A stretch of DNA of 64,000 bases from Bacillus aerolatus. GTDB taxonomy: Bacteria; Bacillota; Bacilli; Bacillales; Domibacillaceae. The stretch is from contig NZ_WEIO01000009.1 in the NCBI RefSeq assembly GCF_009183655.1, forward strand, positions 1 through 64,000, read 5' to 3'. The notes under the pieces were generated by a model. It had not been told where the DNA came from, did not search any database, and saw nothing but the letters and a program-made list of their open reading frames with translations. Below, one piece after another: positions 33,232-42,262 of this stretch (position 1 is its first letter; each line of letters opens with the position of its first letter). Position numbers and translations under genes: made by a program.

Positions 33232-33477
33232 TTTCGTCGAATGAAAATTTTAAATTATTTGAAAAATAGTGTTCCCTTTTTAATTCTTCTGTTATATAAT
33301 ACGATTAACAGATAATAACTGTAGTATAACAAGGGGGATCAAACGATTCAGCCAGAAACTACACAGACAGCAGGCATTAGAGAGGGTAATGCCAAATAGA
33401 CGGGGGCAGCTCTGTTACATAATTTTTAAAAACAGCAGTTGCTAAACATTCATAAAAAATATTTGGGAGGAATGAAC
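33232..33477 (+). promoter_or_regulatory. aceA promoter and long leader
   Basis: A TATAAT box at 33295-33300 has a poor -35 (TTCCCT at 33272) 17 bp upstream, suggesting activated or regulated transcription. The leader of about 170 bases contains an aaggggg ribosome site (33331) followed by an open 17-codon frame (33346-33399) that lacks a standard start codon, and a 7-bp hairpin ggcatta/taatgcc (33373-33393). I recognise no known riboswitch. The gene's own ribosome site is gggagg at 33465-33470. Confidence 0.5.
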
Positions 33478-34767
33478 ATGACAAACAAACGCGTTCAACA
33501 ATTACAGGAGCAATGGGAAAATGATAAAAGATGGGAAGGGATCACTCGTCCTTATTCTGCCGAAGAAGTAATCAAATTGCGTGGATCTATCGATATTGAG
33601 CATACACTGGCGCGCCGCGGAGCAGAAAAACTATGGAACTATTTAAATACAGAAAACTTCATTAACGCTCTTGGCGCCCTTACTGGAAACCAGGCTGTGC
33701 AACAAGTAAAAGCCGGTTTAAAAGCCATTTACTTGAGTGGGTGGCAAGTAGCAGCAGATGCGAACCTTTCCGGCCATATGTATCCGGACCAAAGCTTGTA
33801 CCCGGCTAACAGTGTGCCGAGCGTCGTGAAACGCATTAATCAGGCGCTTCAGCGTGCGGATCAGATCGCTCACATGGAAGGTGACGACTCCATTGATTAC
33901 TTTGCGCCGATCGTAGCGGATGCAGAAGCAGGCTTCGGCGGACAGCTGAACGTATTTGAACTAATGAAAGGCATGATCGAATCAGGAGCGGCAGGCGTTC
34001 ACTTTGAAGATCAGCTCGCTTCAGAGAAAAAATGCGGCCATTTAGGCGGAAAAGTTCTTCTGCCAACAAAAACAGCCGTGAAAAACTTAGTTGCTGCCCG
34101 CCTTGCAGCAGACGTCATGGGAACTCCGACACTGCTCGTTGCCCGTACAGATGCAAATGCGGCTGATTTAATCACGAGTGACTTCGACCCGACTGATGCA
34201 CCGTTCATCACTGGCGAGCGCACAGCTGACGGTTTCTTCCGCACAAAAGCTGGTCTCGACCAAGCGATTGCCCGCGGTCTTGCTTATGCACCGTACGCAG
34301 ACTTGATCTGGTGTGAAACATCTGAGCCGGATCTTGATGAAGCACGCCGTTTTGCAGAAGCGATCCATGAGAAGTTCCCTGGCAAAATGCTTGCATACAA
34401 CTGCTCGCCTTCATTTAACTGGAAAGCGAAGCTGGATGATGAAACAATTGAAAAGTTCCAAGTGGAACTTGGAAAAATGGGATATAAATTCCAGTTCGTT
34501 ACACTTGCTGGCTTCCATTCTTTGAACCACAGCATGTTCCAACTGGCAAACGGCTACAAAGATCGCGGCATGGGTGCTTACTCCGAATTGCAACAGGCGG
34601 AATTTGATTCCGAAAAAGATGGTTACACAGCTACCCGCCATCAGCGTGAAGTCGGTACTGGCTACTTTGACCAAGTATCCATGATCGTTTCCGGCGGCGA
34701 ATCTTCCACAACAGCTTTAAAAGGCTCAACAGAAGAAGAGCAATTCCAAGCTCAAACTCAATCATAA
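33478..34767 (+). CDS. aceA: isocitrate lyase
   Basis: A 429-residue isocitrate lyase, which cleaves isocitrate to glyoxylate and succinate so acetate or fatty acids can feed biosynthesis. The catalytic cysteine is Cys186 in the family signature KKCGHLGGK (184-192). ADAEAGFGG and [13 protein letters not shown] are also typical. The ATG at 33478 has gggagg 7 bases upstream. No malate synthase gene is adjacent, unlike the usual aceA-aceB pairing in Bacillaceae that have the shunt, so aceB must be elsewhere or absent. B. subtilis itself lacks this gene. Confidence 0.96.
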   Translation: MTNKRVQQLQEQWENDKRWEGITRPYSAEEVIKLRGSIDIEHTLARRGAEKLWNYLNTENFINALGALTGNQAVQQVKAGLKAIYLSGWQVAADANLSGHMYPDQSLYPANSVPSVVKRINQALQRADQIAHMEGDDSIDYFAPIVADAEAGFGGQLNVFELMKGMIESGAAGVHFEDQLASEKKCGHLGGKVLLPTKTAVKNLVAARLAADVMGTPTLLVARTDANAADLITSDFDPTDAPFITGERTADGFFRTKAGLDQAIARGLAYAPYADLIWCETSEPDLDEARRFAEAIHEKFPGKMLAYNCSPSFNWKAKLDDETIEKFQVELGKMGYKFQFVTLAGFHSLNHSMFQLANGYKDRGMGAYSELQQAEFDSEKDGYTATRHQREVGTGYFDQVSMIVSGGESSTTALKGSTEEEQFQAQTQS

Positions 34768-34778
34768 TATTTGTATTC

Positions 34779-34816
34779 AAACTGCCTTCAAACTCTTATT
34801 TGAAGGCAGTTTTTTC
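34779..34816 (+). terminator. aceA terminator
   Basis: A 13-bp stem, aactgccttcaaa with tttgaaggcagtt, followed by TTTTT. Confidence 0.93.
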
Positions 34817-34838
34817 TGTATAAGAAGAGGTAGACGTA

Positions 34839-34953
34839 ATCGTGAACAAATCGGTTGAAATGCTGAACAACGTGTTGAAATCGTGAACAAACCCGCTGAA
34901 ATGCTGAACAACGTGCTGAAATCGTGAACAAAACCGCCGAAATGATGAACACC
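34839..34953 (+). repeat. 41-bp tandem repeat (2 x 20/21-bp sub-units)
   Basis: Three copies begin with atcgtgaacaaa at 34839, 34880 and 34921, an exact 41-bp period. Inside each copy the TGAACAA core recurs, at 34843, 34864, 34884, 34905, 34925 and 34946, with spacings 21, 20, 21, 20, 21. The core is followed by a TGAAAT 13 bases later. It starts about 20 bp past the aceA terminator, in the otherwise empty 350-bp gap before gatC. Not coding, and not a CRISPR because there are no unique spacers. Confidence 0.85.
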
Positions 34954-35117
34954 ACGGGGATTTCTTTCTTTAGAAGCTACTTGAACGAGAGAAGGCATGG
35001 TAAAATAAAGTTTGGAAATACAGCGTTTTATCTGATGGGTTATTGCTAGTAAACGTTGAAATTTGATAAGATGAATAGTATTGTGACCGTTTGATACTTT
35101 ATTGGAGGTGAAGGAAA

Positions 35118-35408
35118 TTGTCACGAATTTCCGAAGAGCAAGTCAGACATGTGGCTAACCTCGCACGCCTGGCTATAACAGATGAAGAAGTAGAAATGTT
35201 TACGGCTCAGCTTGATGATATTATCGGATTTGCCGAGCAATTAAATGAACTGGATACAACGGGAATCAAGCCGACTTCCCACGTGTTGGACATGAAGAAT
35301 GTTTTGCGTGAAGACAAGTCTGCACCAGGACTGCCGCGCGAAGAAGTATTGAAAAATGCCCCGGATCATGAAAATGGGCAAATCCGAGTCCCGGCTATCA
35401 TTGAGTAA
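35118..35408 (+). CDS. gatC: Asp/Glu-tRNA amidotransferase subunit C
   Basis: GatC (96 aa) stabilises GatA-GatB in the enzyme that converts Glu-tRNA(Gln) to Gln-tRNA(Gln), and Asp-tRNA(Asn) to Asn-tRNA(Asn). It wraps Gat[16 protein letters not shown] and [12 protein letters not shown] are family hallmarks. The start is TTG at 35118 with ggaggtgaagg upstream. First gene of gatCAB, 12 bases ahead of gatA. Confidence 0.95.
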   Translation: MSRISEEQVRHVANLARLAITDEEVEMFTAQLDDIIGFAEQLNELDTTGIKPTSHVLDMKNVLREDKSAPGLPREEVLKNAPDHENGQIRVPAIIE

Positions 35409-35420
35409 GGAGAGAACAGG

Positions 35421-36878
35421 ATGTCATTATTTAATCATACATTGACTGAACTTCACGACCTTTTACATAAAAAAGAAGTATCCATCACTGATTTAGTGGA
35501 TGAATCTTATAAAAGAATTAGCGAAGTGGAAGGCAAAGTCAAAGCTTTTATCACATTAGATGAAGAAAATGCCCGCAAGCAGGCGGAAGTTCTGCAAGGG
35601 AAAATTGGCACAGATGAAGCCAAAGGCCTTTTGTTTGGTATGCCGATCGGGATTAAAGATAATATTGTCACGAAAGGGCTGCGCACAACGAGCGGCAGCC
35701 AGATATTACATAACTTTGATCCGATTTACGATGCGACTGTCATGAACAAGCTTCACGAGGCAAATGCTATTACAATCGGTAAGTTAAATATGGATGAGTT
35801 CGCAATGGGATCGTCCACTGAAAATTCCAGCTATCAAAAAACAGCCAACCCGTGGAATTTAGAACGGGTACCAGGTGGTTCTTCCGGCGGTTCCGCCGCT
35901 GCAGTAGCGGCAGGAGAAGTGCCTTTCTCACTTGGTTCCGATACAGGCGGTTCGATTCGTCAGCCAGCTGCTTTTTGCGGCGTTGTTGGGTTAAAGCCGA
36001 CATTTGGCCGGGTATCGCGTTTCGGTTTAATCGCTTTTGCTTCATCATTGGATCAAATCGGCCCGATTACACGCAGCGTGGAAGACAATGCCCGCTTATT
36101 AGAAGCTATTTCCGGTGTGGATTCATTGGACGCCACTTCAGCGGACGTGCCGGTAGACTCCTATTCTGAAGCATTAACTGGTGATATTAAAGGCTTAAAA
36201 ATTGCTGTGCCGAAAGAATATCTTGGTGAAGGTGTATCAGAAGATGTGCGCCAGTCCGTTCTAAATGCATTGAAAGTATTGGAAGGACTAGGAGCCACTT
36301 GGGAAGAAGTATCTCTTCCGCATTCGAAATACGGATTGGCGACTTATTATTTGCTGTCTTCTTCAGAAGCGTCTTCCAACTTAGCCCGCTTTGACGGCAT
36401 CCGCTATGGCTACCGGACAGAAAACGCGGAAAACTTAATTGATCTTTACAAAAAAACACGCGCAGAAGGCTTCGGTGATGAAGTAAAGCGCCGCATTATG
36501 CTCGGAACATTTGCTTTAAGCTCCGGCTATTACGATGCGTATTATAAAAAAGCGCAGCAAGTGCGTACGCTAATTAAAAAAGACTTTGAAGACGTATTTG
36601 AAAATTATGACGTCATCATTGGACCGACAACGCCGACGCCGGCCTTTAAAATCGGCGAAAATATTGACGATCCGCTGACGATGTATGCGAACGATATTTT
36701 AACCATTCCTGTCAACCTGGCAGGGGTGCCAGGCATTTCTGTGCCGTGCGGATTCTCAGACGGCATGCCGCTTGGACTGCAAATCATCGGTAAGCATTTT
36801 GACGAGAAAACAGTATACCGTACCGCTCATGCGTACGAGCAGGCAACAAATTTCCATCAACAGAAACCAACGCTGTAA
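35421..36878 (+). CDS. gatA: Asp/Glu-tRNA amidotransferase subunit A
   Basis: GatA (485 aa) is the glutaminase subunit of the amidase-signature family. The Ser-cisSer-Lys site is seen in PIGIKDNI (Lys), [12 protein letters not shown] and [12 protein letters not shown]. It produces ammonia for GatB. Length is normal. gatB starts 13 bases after its stop. Confidence 0.97.
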   Translation: MSLFNHTLTELHDLLHKKEVSITDLVDESYKRISEVEGKVKAFITLDEENARKQAEVLQGKIGTDEAKGLLFGMPIGIKDNIVTKGLRTTSGSQILHNFDPIYDATVMNKLHEANAITIGKLNMDEFAMGSSTENSSYQKTANPWNLERVPGGSSGGSAAAVAAGEVPFSLGSDTGGSIRQPAAFCGVVGLKPTFGRVSRFGLIAFASSLDQIGPITRSVEDNARLLEAISGVDSLDATSADVPVDSYSEALTGDIKGLKIAVPKEYLGEGVSEDVRQSVLNALKVLEGLGATWEEVSLPHSKYGLATYYLLSSSEASSNLARFDGIRYGYRTENAENLIDLYKKTRAEGFGDEVKRRIMLGTFALSSGYYDAYYKKAQQVRTLIKKDFEDVFENYDVIIGPTTPTPAFKIGENIDDPLTMYANDILTIPVNLAGVPGISVPCGFSDGMPLGLQIIGKHFDEKTVYRTAHAYEQATNFHQQKPTL

Positions 36879-36891
36879 GGGGTGAATAAAC

Positions 36892-38322
36892 ATGAACTTT
36901 GAAACGGTTATTGGATTAGAAGTCCACGTAGAGCTAAAAACAGAATCAAAAATCTTTTCTTCCGCTCCTGCTCACTTTGGAGCAGAGCCGAACACGAATA
37001 CAACGGTCATCGATCTTGCTTATCCGGGTATACTGCCCGTGTTAAACAAACAGGCAGTGGAATTCGCCATGAAAGCAGCGATGGCGTTAAACTGTGAAGT
37101 AGCAACAGAAACAAAATTCGACCGTAAAAACTATTTTTATCCGGATAATCCGAAAGCATATCAAATTTCCCAGTTTGATCAACCGATCGGCGAAAACGGC
37201 TGGATTGAAATTGAAGTGAACGGCGAAAAGAAAAAAATCGGCATTACTCGCCTTCATTTAGAGGAAGATGCCGGTAAACTAACACACTCCGGCAACGGTT
37301 ATTCCCTTGTTGACTATAACCGCCAAGGGACACCGCTCGTTGAAATCGTCTCCGAGCCGGATATCCGCACGCCGGAAGAAGCGTATGCGTATCTCGAAAA
37401 GTTGAAGTCCATCATTCAATATACAGAAGTATCCGACTGTAAAATGGAAGAAGGCTCGCTCCGTTGTGACGCGAACATTTCTCTGCGTCCGTACGGCCAA
37501 GAAGAGTTTGGCACGAAAGCTGAGCTGAAAAACTTAAACTCTTTTAACTTTGTCAGAAAAGGGCTGGAGTATGAAGAAAAGCGCCAGGCAGACGTGCTGT
37601 CTTCAGGCGGCGTCATCGAGCAGGAAACACGCCGTTTTGATGAATCAACAGGCAAAACATTGCTTATGCGTGTGAAAGAAGGATCTGATGATTACCGCTA
37701 CTTCCCGGATCCGGATCTTGTCGAGCTTTACATTGATGACGAATGGAAAGAACGTGTGCGCGCATCCATTCCTGAGCTGCCGGATGAGCGGAAAGAACGT
37801 TACATGAACGAACTCGGCCTGCCGGCGCACGATGCAAAGGTTCTCACGATGACGAAAGAAATGGCTGACTTTTTTGAAGCGACTGTTCAAGAAGAAGCAG
37901 ATGCCAAGCTTGCCTCCAACTGGCTGATGGGCGAAGTGTCCGCTTACTTGAACGCCGAAGGAAAAGAATTGGGGGAAGTCGCACTGACGCCAAAAGGATT
38001 GTCTGCGATGATCGCTTTAATCGAGAAAGGCACAATTTCCTCTAAAATTGCGAAAAAAGTGTTTAAAGAGCTCGTGGAAAATGGCGGCAATCCGGAAACA
38101 ATCGTAAAAGAAAAAGGCCTCGTGCAAATTTCCGATGAAGGGGAATTACTGAAATTTATTACAGAAGCACTCGATGCCAACCCGCAATCAATCGAAGATT
38201 TTAAAAACGGGAAAAGTAAAGCAGTCGGCTTCCTCGTTGGCCAAATCATGAAAGCCTCCAAAGGCCAAGCTAACCCGTCTGTACTGAACAAACTATTACT
38301 TGAAGAAATTAAAAAACGATAA
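36892..38322 (+). CDS. gatB: Asp/Glu-tRNA amidotransferase subunit B
   Basis: GatB (476 aa) phosphorylates the misacylated tRNA's Glu or Asp side chain and amidates it using ammonia from GatA. The N-terminal cradle domain begins with [14 protein letters not shown], contains [18 protein letters not shown], and LHLEEDAGK. The C-terminal YqeY-like tail (about 330-476) binds the tRNA elbow. The gene ends the gatCAB operon; a terminator follows after 15 bases. Confidence 0.97.
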   Translation: MNFETVIGLEVHVELKTESKIFSSAPAHFGAEPNTNTTVIDLAYPGILPVLNKQAVEFAMKAAMALNCEVATETKFDRKNYFYPDNPKAYQISQFDQPIGENGWIEIEVNGEKKKIGITRLHLEEDAGKLTHSGNGYSLVDYNRQGTPLVEIVSEPDIRTPEEAYAYLEKLKSIIQYTEVSDCKMEEGSLRCDANISLRPYGQEEFGTKAELKNLNSFNFVRKGLEYEEKRQADVLSSGGVIEQETRRFDESTGKTLLMRVKEGSDDYRYFPDPDLVELYIDDEWKERVRASIPELPDERKERYMNELGLPAHDAKVLTMTKEMADFFEATVQEEADAKLASNWLMGEVSAYLNAEGKELGEVALTPKGLSAMIALIEKGTISSKIAKKVFKELVENGGNPETIVKEKGLVQISDEGELLKFITEALDANPQSIEDFKNGKSKAVGFLVGQIMKASKGQANPSVLNKLLLEEIKKR

Positions 38323-38337
38323 GAAATAATTAGAGCC

Positions 38338-38367
38338 TCTCAAGCAAATTGCTTGAGAGATTTTTTT
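38338..38367 (+). terminator. gatCAB terminator
   Basis: Stem tctcaagc (38338-38345) / gcttgaga (38351-38358), then seven T residues. Confidence 0.92.
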
Positions 38368-38386
38368 AGGTGGAAAAGCGGGTGGT

Positions 38387-38918
38387 TCATGGAATACAGT
38401 GGATAAGTCAGTAAAAAGAGACCGCGCTTCATAAAAAGAGTGTGCTGATTCATGATATCCCGTCATTGATTCAGGAAACGCTGTCTGATTCAGGAAAATC
38501 AGCAGGCGGCTCAGTAAAAAGAGACCGCGAATCATGAAAAGAGTGTGCTGATTTATGATATCCCGTCTTCGCTTCATGAAACGCCGTCTGATTCAGGAAA
38601 ATTAGCAGGCGGCTCAGTAAAAAGAGACCGCGAATCATGAAAAGAGTGTGCTGATTCATGATATCCCGTCATTGATTCAGGAAACGCTGTCTGATTCAGG
38701 AAAATCAGCAGGCGGCTCAGTAAAAAGAGACCGCGAATCATGAAAAGAGTGTGCTGATTCATGATATCCCGTCATTGATTCATGAAACGCTGTCTGATTC
38801 AGGAAAATCAGCAGGCGGCTCAGTAAAAAGAGACCGCGAATCATGAAAAGAGTGTGCTGATTGATGATATCTCGTCATTGATTCATGAAACGCTGTCTGA
38901 TTCAGGAAAATCAGCGGC
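38387..38918 (+). repeat. 103-bp tandem repeat array, five copies
   Basis: The sequence tcagtaaaaagagaccgcg recurs at 38408, 38511, 38614, 38717 and 38820, an exact 103-bp period with only a few substitutions. Each unit is itself made of five related pieces of 21, 21, 21, 19 and 21 bp, every one starting with TCA(T/G)(G/T)A. One extra, more diverged piece precedes the first unit (38387-38407). The array begins 20 bp after the gatB terminator and stops about 20 bp before the NERD gene's ribosome site. Apparent minus-strand reading frames here are an effect of the repeat. It fills the 634-bp gap. Confidence 0.95.
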
Positions 38919-38956
38919 AAAGAAATAGGTACTATCATAATAAAAGGAGTGATTTT

Positions 38957-39925
38957 ATGATTGTTAAAGAACGCGGCGTCCCGATTAAAGTAGTAAAGTT
39001 AGAGGCTTTGTTAAGAAGGTTGCCTGCTAATCATGGAAAGCGGCCGCTGATTGAAGAGGAGTTAGCCATCGCTCGAGCAGGTTTTCGTGGAGAGCAGTCG
39101 ATTGATTATTATTTGCAGTTGCTCCCACATCCGCAGAACTTTTTCTTTCACGACCTTAGGTTGGCTGTCCGCGATCAGTTTTTTCAAATCGACACACTTC
39201 TCGCAGTGCCTGGTTACATGTTGATCATTGAGTTGAAAAACATAGCAGGCACCATTTTGTTTGAAGATCAATTTCAGCAAATGATCCGTATACTGGATGG
39301 AAAAGAAGAACGGTTTCCTAACCCTCTTTTACAGACATCCCGACAGAAGATGTTGCTGCAGGAATGGCTCGCTCAGCATAAGCTCCCGAAAACAGAAATT
39401 GATTCAGTGACCGTGTTTACGCACAATAAAACCATTATTAAATCCTCATCCAAAGACCCTCGTCTTAGCCAAAAAGTGATCCACATTGAACAACTTCCCC
39501 ACTTTATTATGCAAATGAACCAGCAGCAATCTACCGACACTCTCATGAAAAAATCCCAGCGACAAATTACTTCCCTTCTTATTAAACACCATACACCGCT
39601 TGAATTAGACATTCTTCAGCGCTTTCAAATCAATGAAAAGGAATTGATCAAAGGAATTCTGTGTCCACAATGTACAGCTCTTCCTATGGTAAGAAAACGG
39701 CGAAAGTGGCACTGTCCGGCGTGTCTCACATACTCTCGTGATGCTCATCTCAATGCCCTCCAGGACTATTATCTGCTTTTGCGCCCAACGATCACGAATC
39801 AGCAGCTCCGGGGTTTTTTGCAGATATCCTGCGGGCAACTGGCTTATTATTTGCTTCGCTCTATGAACTTAGCTAGTCAAGGAACGAATAAGGGAAAAAT
39901 ATACACACTAAATTTTAATTCCTAG
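38957..39925 (+). CDS. NERD (nuclease-related) domain protein with C-terminal zinc ribbon
   Basis: A 322-residue protein. Residues about 40-150 match the NERD domain: FFHDLRLAV, FFQIDTLLAVPGYMLIIELK (the D...E-x-K nuclease-like core), and a trailing QTSRQK...EWL. The C-terminal region has CPQC...CPAC (about residues 237-260), a probable zinc ribbon. NERD proteins are thought to act on DNA, but no function is established. The ATG at 38957 has aaggag 6-7 bases upstream; the open frame extends further left only into the repeat array. No operon partner. Confidence 0.82.
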   Translation: MIVKERGVPIKVVKLEALLRRLPANHGKRPLIEEELAIARAGFRGEQSIDYYLQLLPHPQNFFFHDLRLAVRDQFFQIDTLLAVPGYMLIIELKNIAGTILFEDQFQQMIRILDGKEERFPNPLLQTSRQKMLLQEWLAQHKLPKTEIDSVTVFTHNKTIIKSSSKDPRLSQKVIHIEQLPHFIMQMNQQQSTDTLMKKSQRQITSLLIKHHTPLELDILQRFQINEKELIKGILCPQCTALPMVRKRRKWHCPACLTYSRDAHLNALQDYYLLLRPTITNQQLRGFLQISCGQLAYYLLRSMNLASQGTNKGKIYTLNFNS

Positions 39926-39954
39926 TTGACTTATAAGATATTCCGCATTAAAAT
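39926..39954 (+). promoter_or_regulatory. sigma-A promoter of the hydrolase gene
   Basis: TTGACT (39926-39931) and TAAAAT (39949-39954) are spaced by 17 bp, starting immediately after the NERD stop codon and 44 bases before the next start codon. Confidence 0.7.
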
Positions 39955-39998
39955 ATATATAACCAATAGAAATTATCGGAATTAAAGGAGGAGCCAAT

Positions 39999-40769
39999 AT
40001 GAACGAACAATATCCAGTTATCCCCGGTGCGGAATCATTTTATTTTGAAGGAAACGACATTGGAATTTTACTTTCTCATGGATTTATCGGAACGCCGCAA
40101 AGTGTGCGATTCGTAGGAGAGAAACTCGCAGAACAGGGGTTTACTGTGTTGGCTCCCCGGTTAAAAGGACACGGCACCCACTATCTTGATATGGAACAAT
40201 GCACGCATGAAGATTGGTATGAAAGCTTAAAACGGGGGTATTTACAATTAAAAGAGCGTGGAAAGAAAGTATTCGTCATGGGCCAGTCAATGGGCGGCAC
40301 GCTGGCGCTTAAGCTTGCAGCTGAATATAAAGACATCGAAGGGTTGATTATCATTAATACCGCCTTAACGCTGCCGGCTTTTGAACAATTTAAAAAATCT
40401 CCTGCTCCGCGTTTTATCGACGAAGGAAAACCGGATATTAAAGCGGGAGATGTGCATGAAATCTCCTATGAAAAAGCACCGGTACGCGCGATTCGCGAGC
40501 TGCAAAGGCTGATGGCAGAAGCACCGCCGGCAATCGGGAAAATTCAAGTTCCTGCTTTGTGCATCAAGTCGTTTACGGATCATGTCGTTCCGCCGGAAAA
40601 TACTGTTTTTATTTACCGATCGCTTTCGTCTAAAAACAAACGGCTCGTCACGCTGCCGGATTCTTACCACGTTGCTTCCATGGATAACGATAAAGAATTG
40701 ATCGCTGAGCAGGCAGCCCGTTTTATTAGGACATATACTTCTGTTCATCAATATGCTGCGGTAAAATAA
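39999..40769 (+). CDS. alpha/beta hydrolase, carboxylesterase/monoacylglycerol lipase type
   Basis: A 256-residue serine hydrolase of the Est30 / Bacillus monoacylglycerol lipase kind. Oxyanion region LSHGFIGTPQS, nucleophile Ser in GQSMGG (about residue 96), Asp in SFTDHVVPPENT, and His in SYHVASMD give a complete triad. No signal peptide, so it acts in the cytoplasm on short-chain esters or monoacylglycerols. Single-gene unit with its own promoter and terminator. Confidence 0.9.
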   Translation: MNEQYPVIPGAESFYFEGNDIGILLSHGFIGTPQSVRFVGEKLAEQGFTVLAPRLKGHGTHYLDMEQCTHEDWYESLKRGYLQLKERGKKVFVMGQSMGGTLALKLAAEYKDIEGLIIINTALTLPAFEQFKKSPAPRFIDEGKPDIKAGDVHEISYEKAPVRAIRELQRLMAEAPPAIGKIQVPALCIKSFTDHVVPPENTVFIYRSLSSKNKRLVTLPDSYHVASMDNDKELIAEQAARFIRTYTSVHQYAAVK

Positions 40770-40805
40770 AACACTTCTCTATATTTTGAGAAGTGTTTTA
40801 TTTTG
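40764..40805 (+). terminator. terminator after hydrolase gene
   Basis: A long stem, with aaaacacttctc on the left and gagaagtgtttt on the right, flanked by A/T runs, so usable in both directions. It overlaps the last codons of the hydrolase gene. Confidence 0.9.
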
Positions 40806-40863
40806 GTTTCTCACCGCATAAAAAGAGGTAAATACAAAAAGATAACATAAAGAGGTGAAGAGG

Positions 40864-41442
40864 ATGAAAAAAGGTTTAGGGCCGCTGGCGATAATCGCTA
40901 TTATTGTGGTTGTTCTGGCAGCGATGTTGATTCCGAGCTACAATGGCATGGTGGAAAAAGAAGAAAACGTCGATCAGGCGTATGCGCAAGTAGAAAACCA
41001 GTTACAGAGAAGGTTGGATTTAATTCCGAACTTAGTAAATACAGTTAAAGGGTTTGCCAGTCATGAGAAAGACGTGCTCAAAAATGTCTCCGATGCCCGT
41101 GCAAAACTGGCTGGTGCTGGATCTCCGCAAGAGCAGGCGGCAGCAAACGATGAGTTATCTGGGGCATTGAGCCGATTGCTCGTAGTCGTGGAAAATTATC
41201 CGCAATTAAAAGCGGACAGTAATTTTAAGCAGCTGATGGATGAGCTGGCCGGGACAGAAAATCGTTTAGCGGTCGCCCGCCAAGATTACAATGCCCAAGT
41301 AGCGGATTTTAATAAAAAAGTAAAACGGTTCCCAGGTTCATTGATGGCCGGCATTTTCGGTTTCGATGCGAAAGAATATTTTAAAGCGGATGCGGCAGCG
41401 AAAGAAGCGCCGAAAGTGGATTTTGAGGGTGTGCAGGAATGA
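40864..41442 (+). CDS. lemA: LemA family protein
   Basis: A 192-residue LemA protein: one N-terminal membrane helix (about residues 5-25), then the conserved LIPNLVNTVKGFASHEKDVL and a long helical bundle. LemA proteins are membrane-anchored, with an unknown role in the envelope. The ATG at 40864 is chosen because agaggtgaag sits just upstream; an in-frame GTG at 40855 lies inside that site. The end overlaps the TPM-domain gene (ATGA), a widespread pairing that suggests joint function. Confidence 0.93.
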   Translation: MKKGLGPLAIIAIIVVVLAAMLIPSYNGMVEKEENVDQAYAQVENQLQRRLDLIPNLVNTVKGFASHEKDVLKNVSDARAKLAGAGSPQEQAAANDELSGALSRLLVVVENYPQLKADSNFKQLMDELAGTENRLAVARQDYNAQVADFNKKVKRFPGSLMAGIFGFDAKEYFKADAAAKEAPKVDFEGVQE

Positions 41443-42188
41443 TGAAAAAAGCTGCTTTTTTTCTAGCAGCAGCAATCATTTTTTTACACGCTTTTTCTCT
41501 GCCGGCGCTGGCTGCAACAGCTCCGGCACCTGTAGGAGATATTTATGTTCAAGATTTTTCAGGCGTGTTAACCTCAGAGCAAAAAGCGGAGCTGATCCAA
41601 CTAGGAAGGCAGCTTGAAGATGGAACAACGGCTCAAATCGCCGTGCTGACTGTGCCGTCAACGGAAGGAAGGCCAATCGAAGAATACTCCAATCAGGCGT
41701 TCCGGCAATACGGCCTTGGCAGCAAGAGGGATAACAACGGAGTGCTTCTAGTCGTAACGACAAAAGGCGGCAAGGGAGAAAGGCACTTTAGAGTGGAAGT
41801 CGGTTACGGTCTTGAAGGTGCGTTGCCTGACGGGAAAGTAGGCCGGATTTTAGACGAATATGGCTACCCTTATTTGGAAAACGAAGCCCCAGCTGAAGCG
41901 ATTATGAATACGTATAAAGCACTTTACAATGAAACAGCTGCTGAGTACGACTGGGACGGCCACGCGGTCGAAGCGAAGCCTTATTATTCTGATGAAGGCG
42001 GCGGCATTAATCCGTTTTTGCTCATTGTTATTGCTGTCATTGTCATTTTTCTTGATATGAAATTTTTTGGAGGGATGTTGACGCACATTTTCCTCTCCAT
42101 TCTTTCCCGCGGCGGGGGAGGAGGCGGAGGAAATCGCGGTGGTGGTGGCGGTTCTTCCGGAGGAGGCGGCGCGGGCAGAAACTGGTAA
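41439..42188 (+). CDS. TPM-domain (YgcG-type) membrane protein
   Basis: A 249-residue protein: signal peptide (cleavage likely after PALAA, about residue 27), external TPM domain (about 35-155, starting VQDFSGVLTSEQK), one membrane helix (about 188-207), and a glycine-rich tail of about 27 residues ending in AGRNW. TPM domains are linked to phosphatase activity and photosystem repair in plants, but the bacterial role is unclear. It is cotranscribed with lemA. Confidence 0.9.
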   Translation: MMKKAAFFLAAAIIFLHAFSLPALAATAPAPVGDIYVQDFSGVLTSEQKAELIQLGRQLEDGTTAQIAVLTVPSTEGRPIEEYSNQAFRQYGLGSKRDNNGVLLVVTTKGGKGERHFRVEVGYGLEGALPDGKVGRILDEYGYPYLENEAPAEAIMNTYKALYNETAAEYDWDGHAVEAKPYYSDEGGGINPFLLIVIAVIVIFLDMKFFGGMLTHIFLSILSRGGGGGGGNRGGGGGSSGGGGAGRNW

Positions 42189-42225
42189 GGGGCTGACTCA
42201 AGAGGTTTTAAAATTTGACTGTAAT

Positions 42226-42262
42226 CAAAAAAACTGCCGGATTAGTTTCCGGCAGTTTTCTC
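42226..42262 (-). terminator. argCJBD terminator (convergent)
   Basis: Stem aaaactgccgg (42230-42240) / ccggcagtttt (42249-42259). On the minus strand it is followed by TTTTTTTG, so it mainly ends the arg operon. It overlaps the end of argD and can also stop the lemA transcript. Confidence 0.88.

Noticed and set aside
36187-36459. Long antisense frames inside gatA, purL, purH and other operon genes
   Set aside because: They are shadows of strongly supported genes on the other strand, with no ribosome site or family match.
38296-38762. Minus-strand reading frames across the 103-bp repeats
   Set aside because: They repeat with the array in different frames because 103 is not a multiple of three; no ribosome site and no recognisable protein.
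38387-38918. CRISPR array
   Set aside because: The whole 103-bp unit is conserved; there are no variable spacers, and no cas genes nearby.
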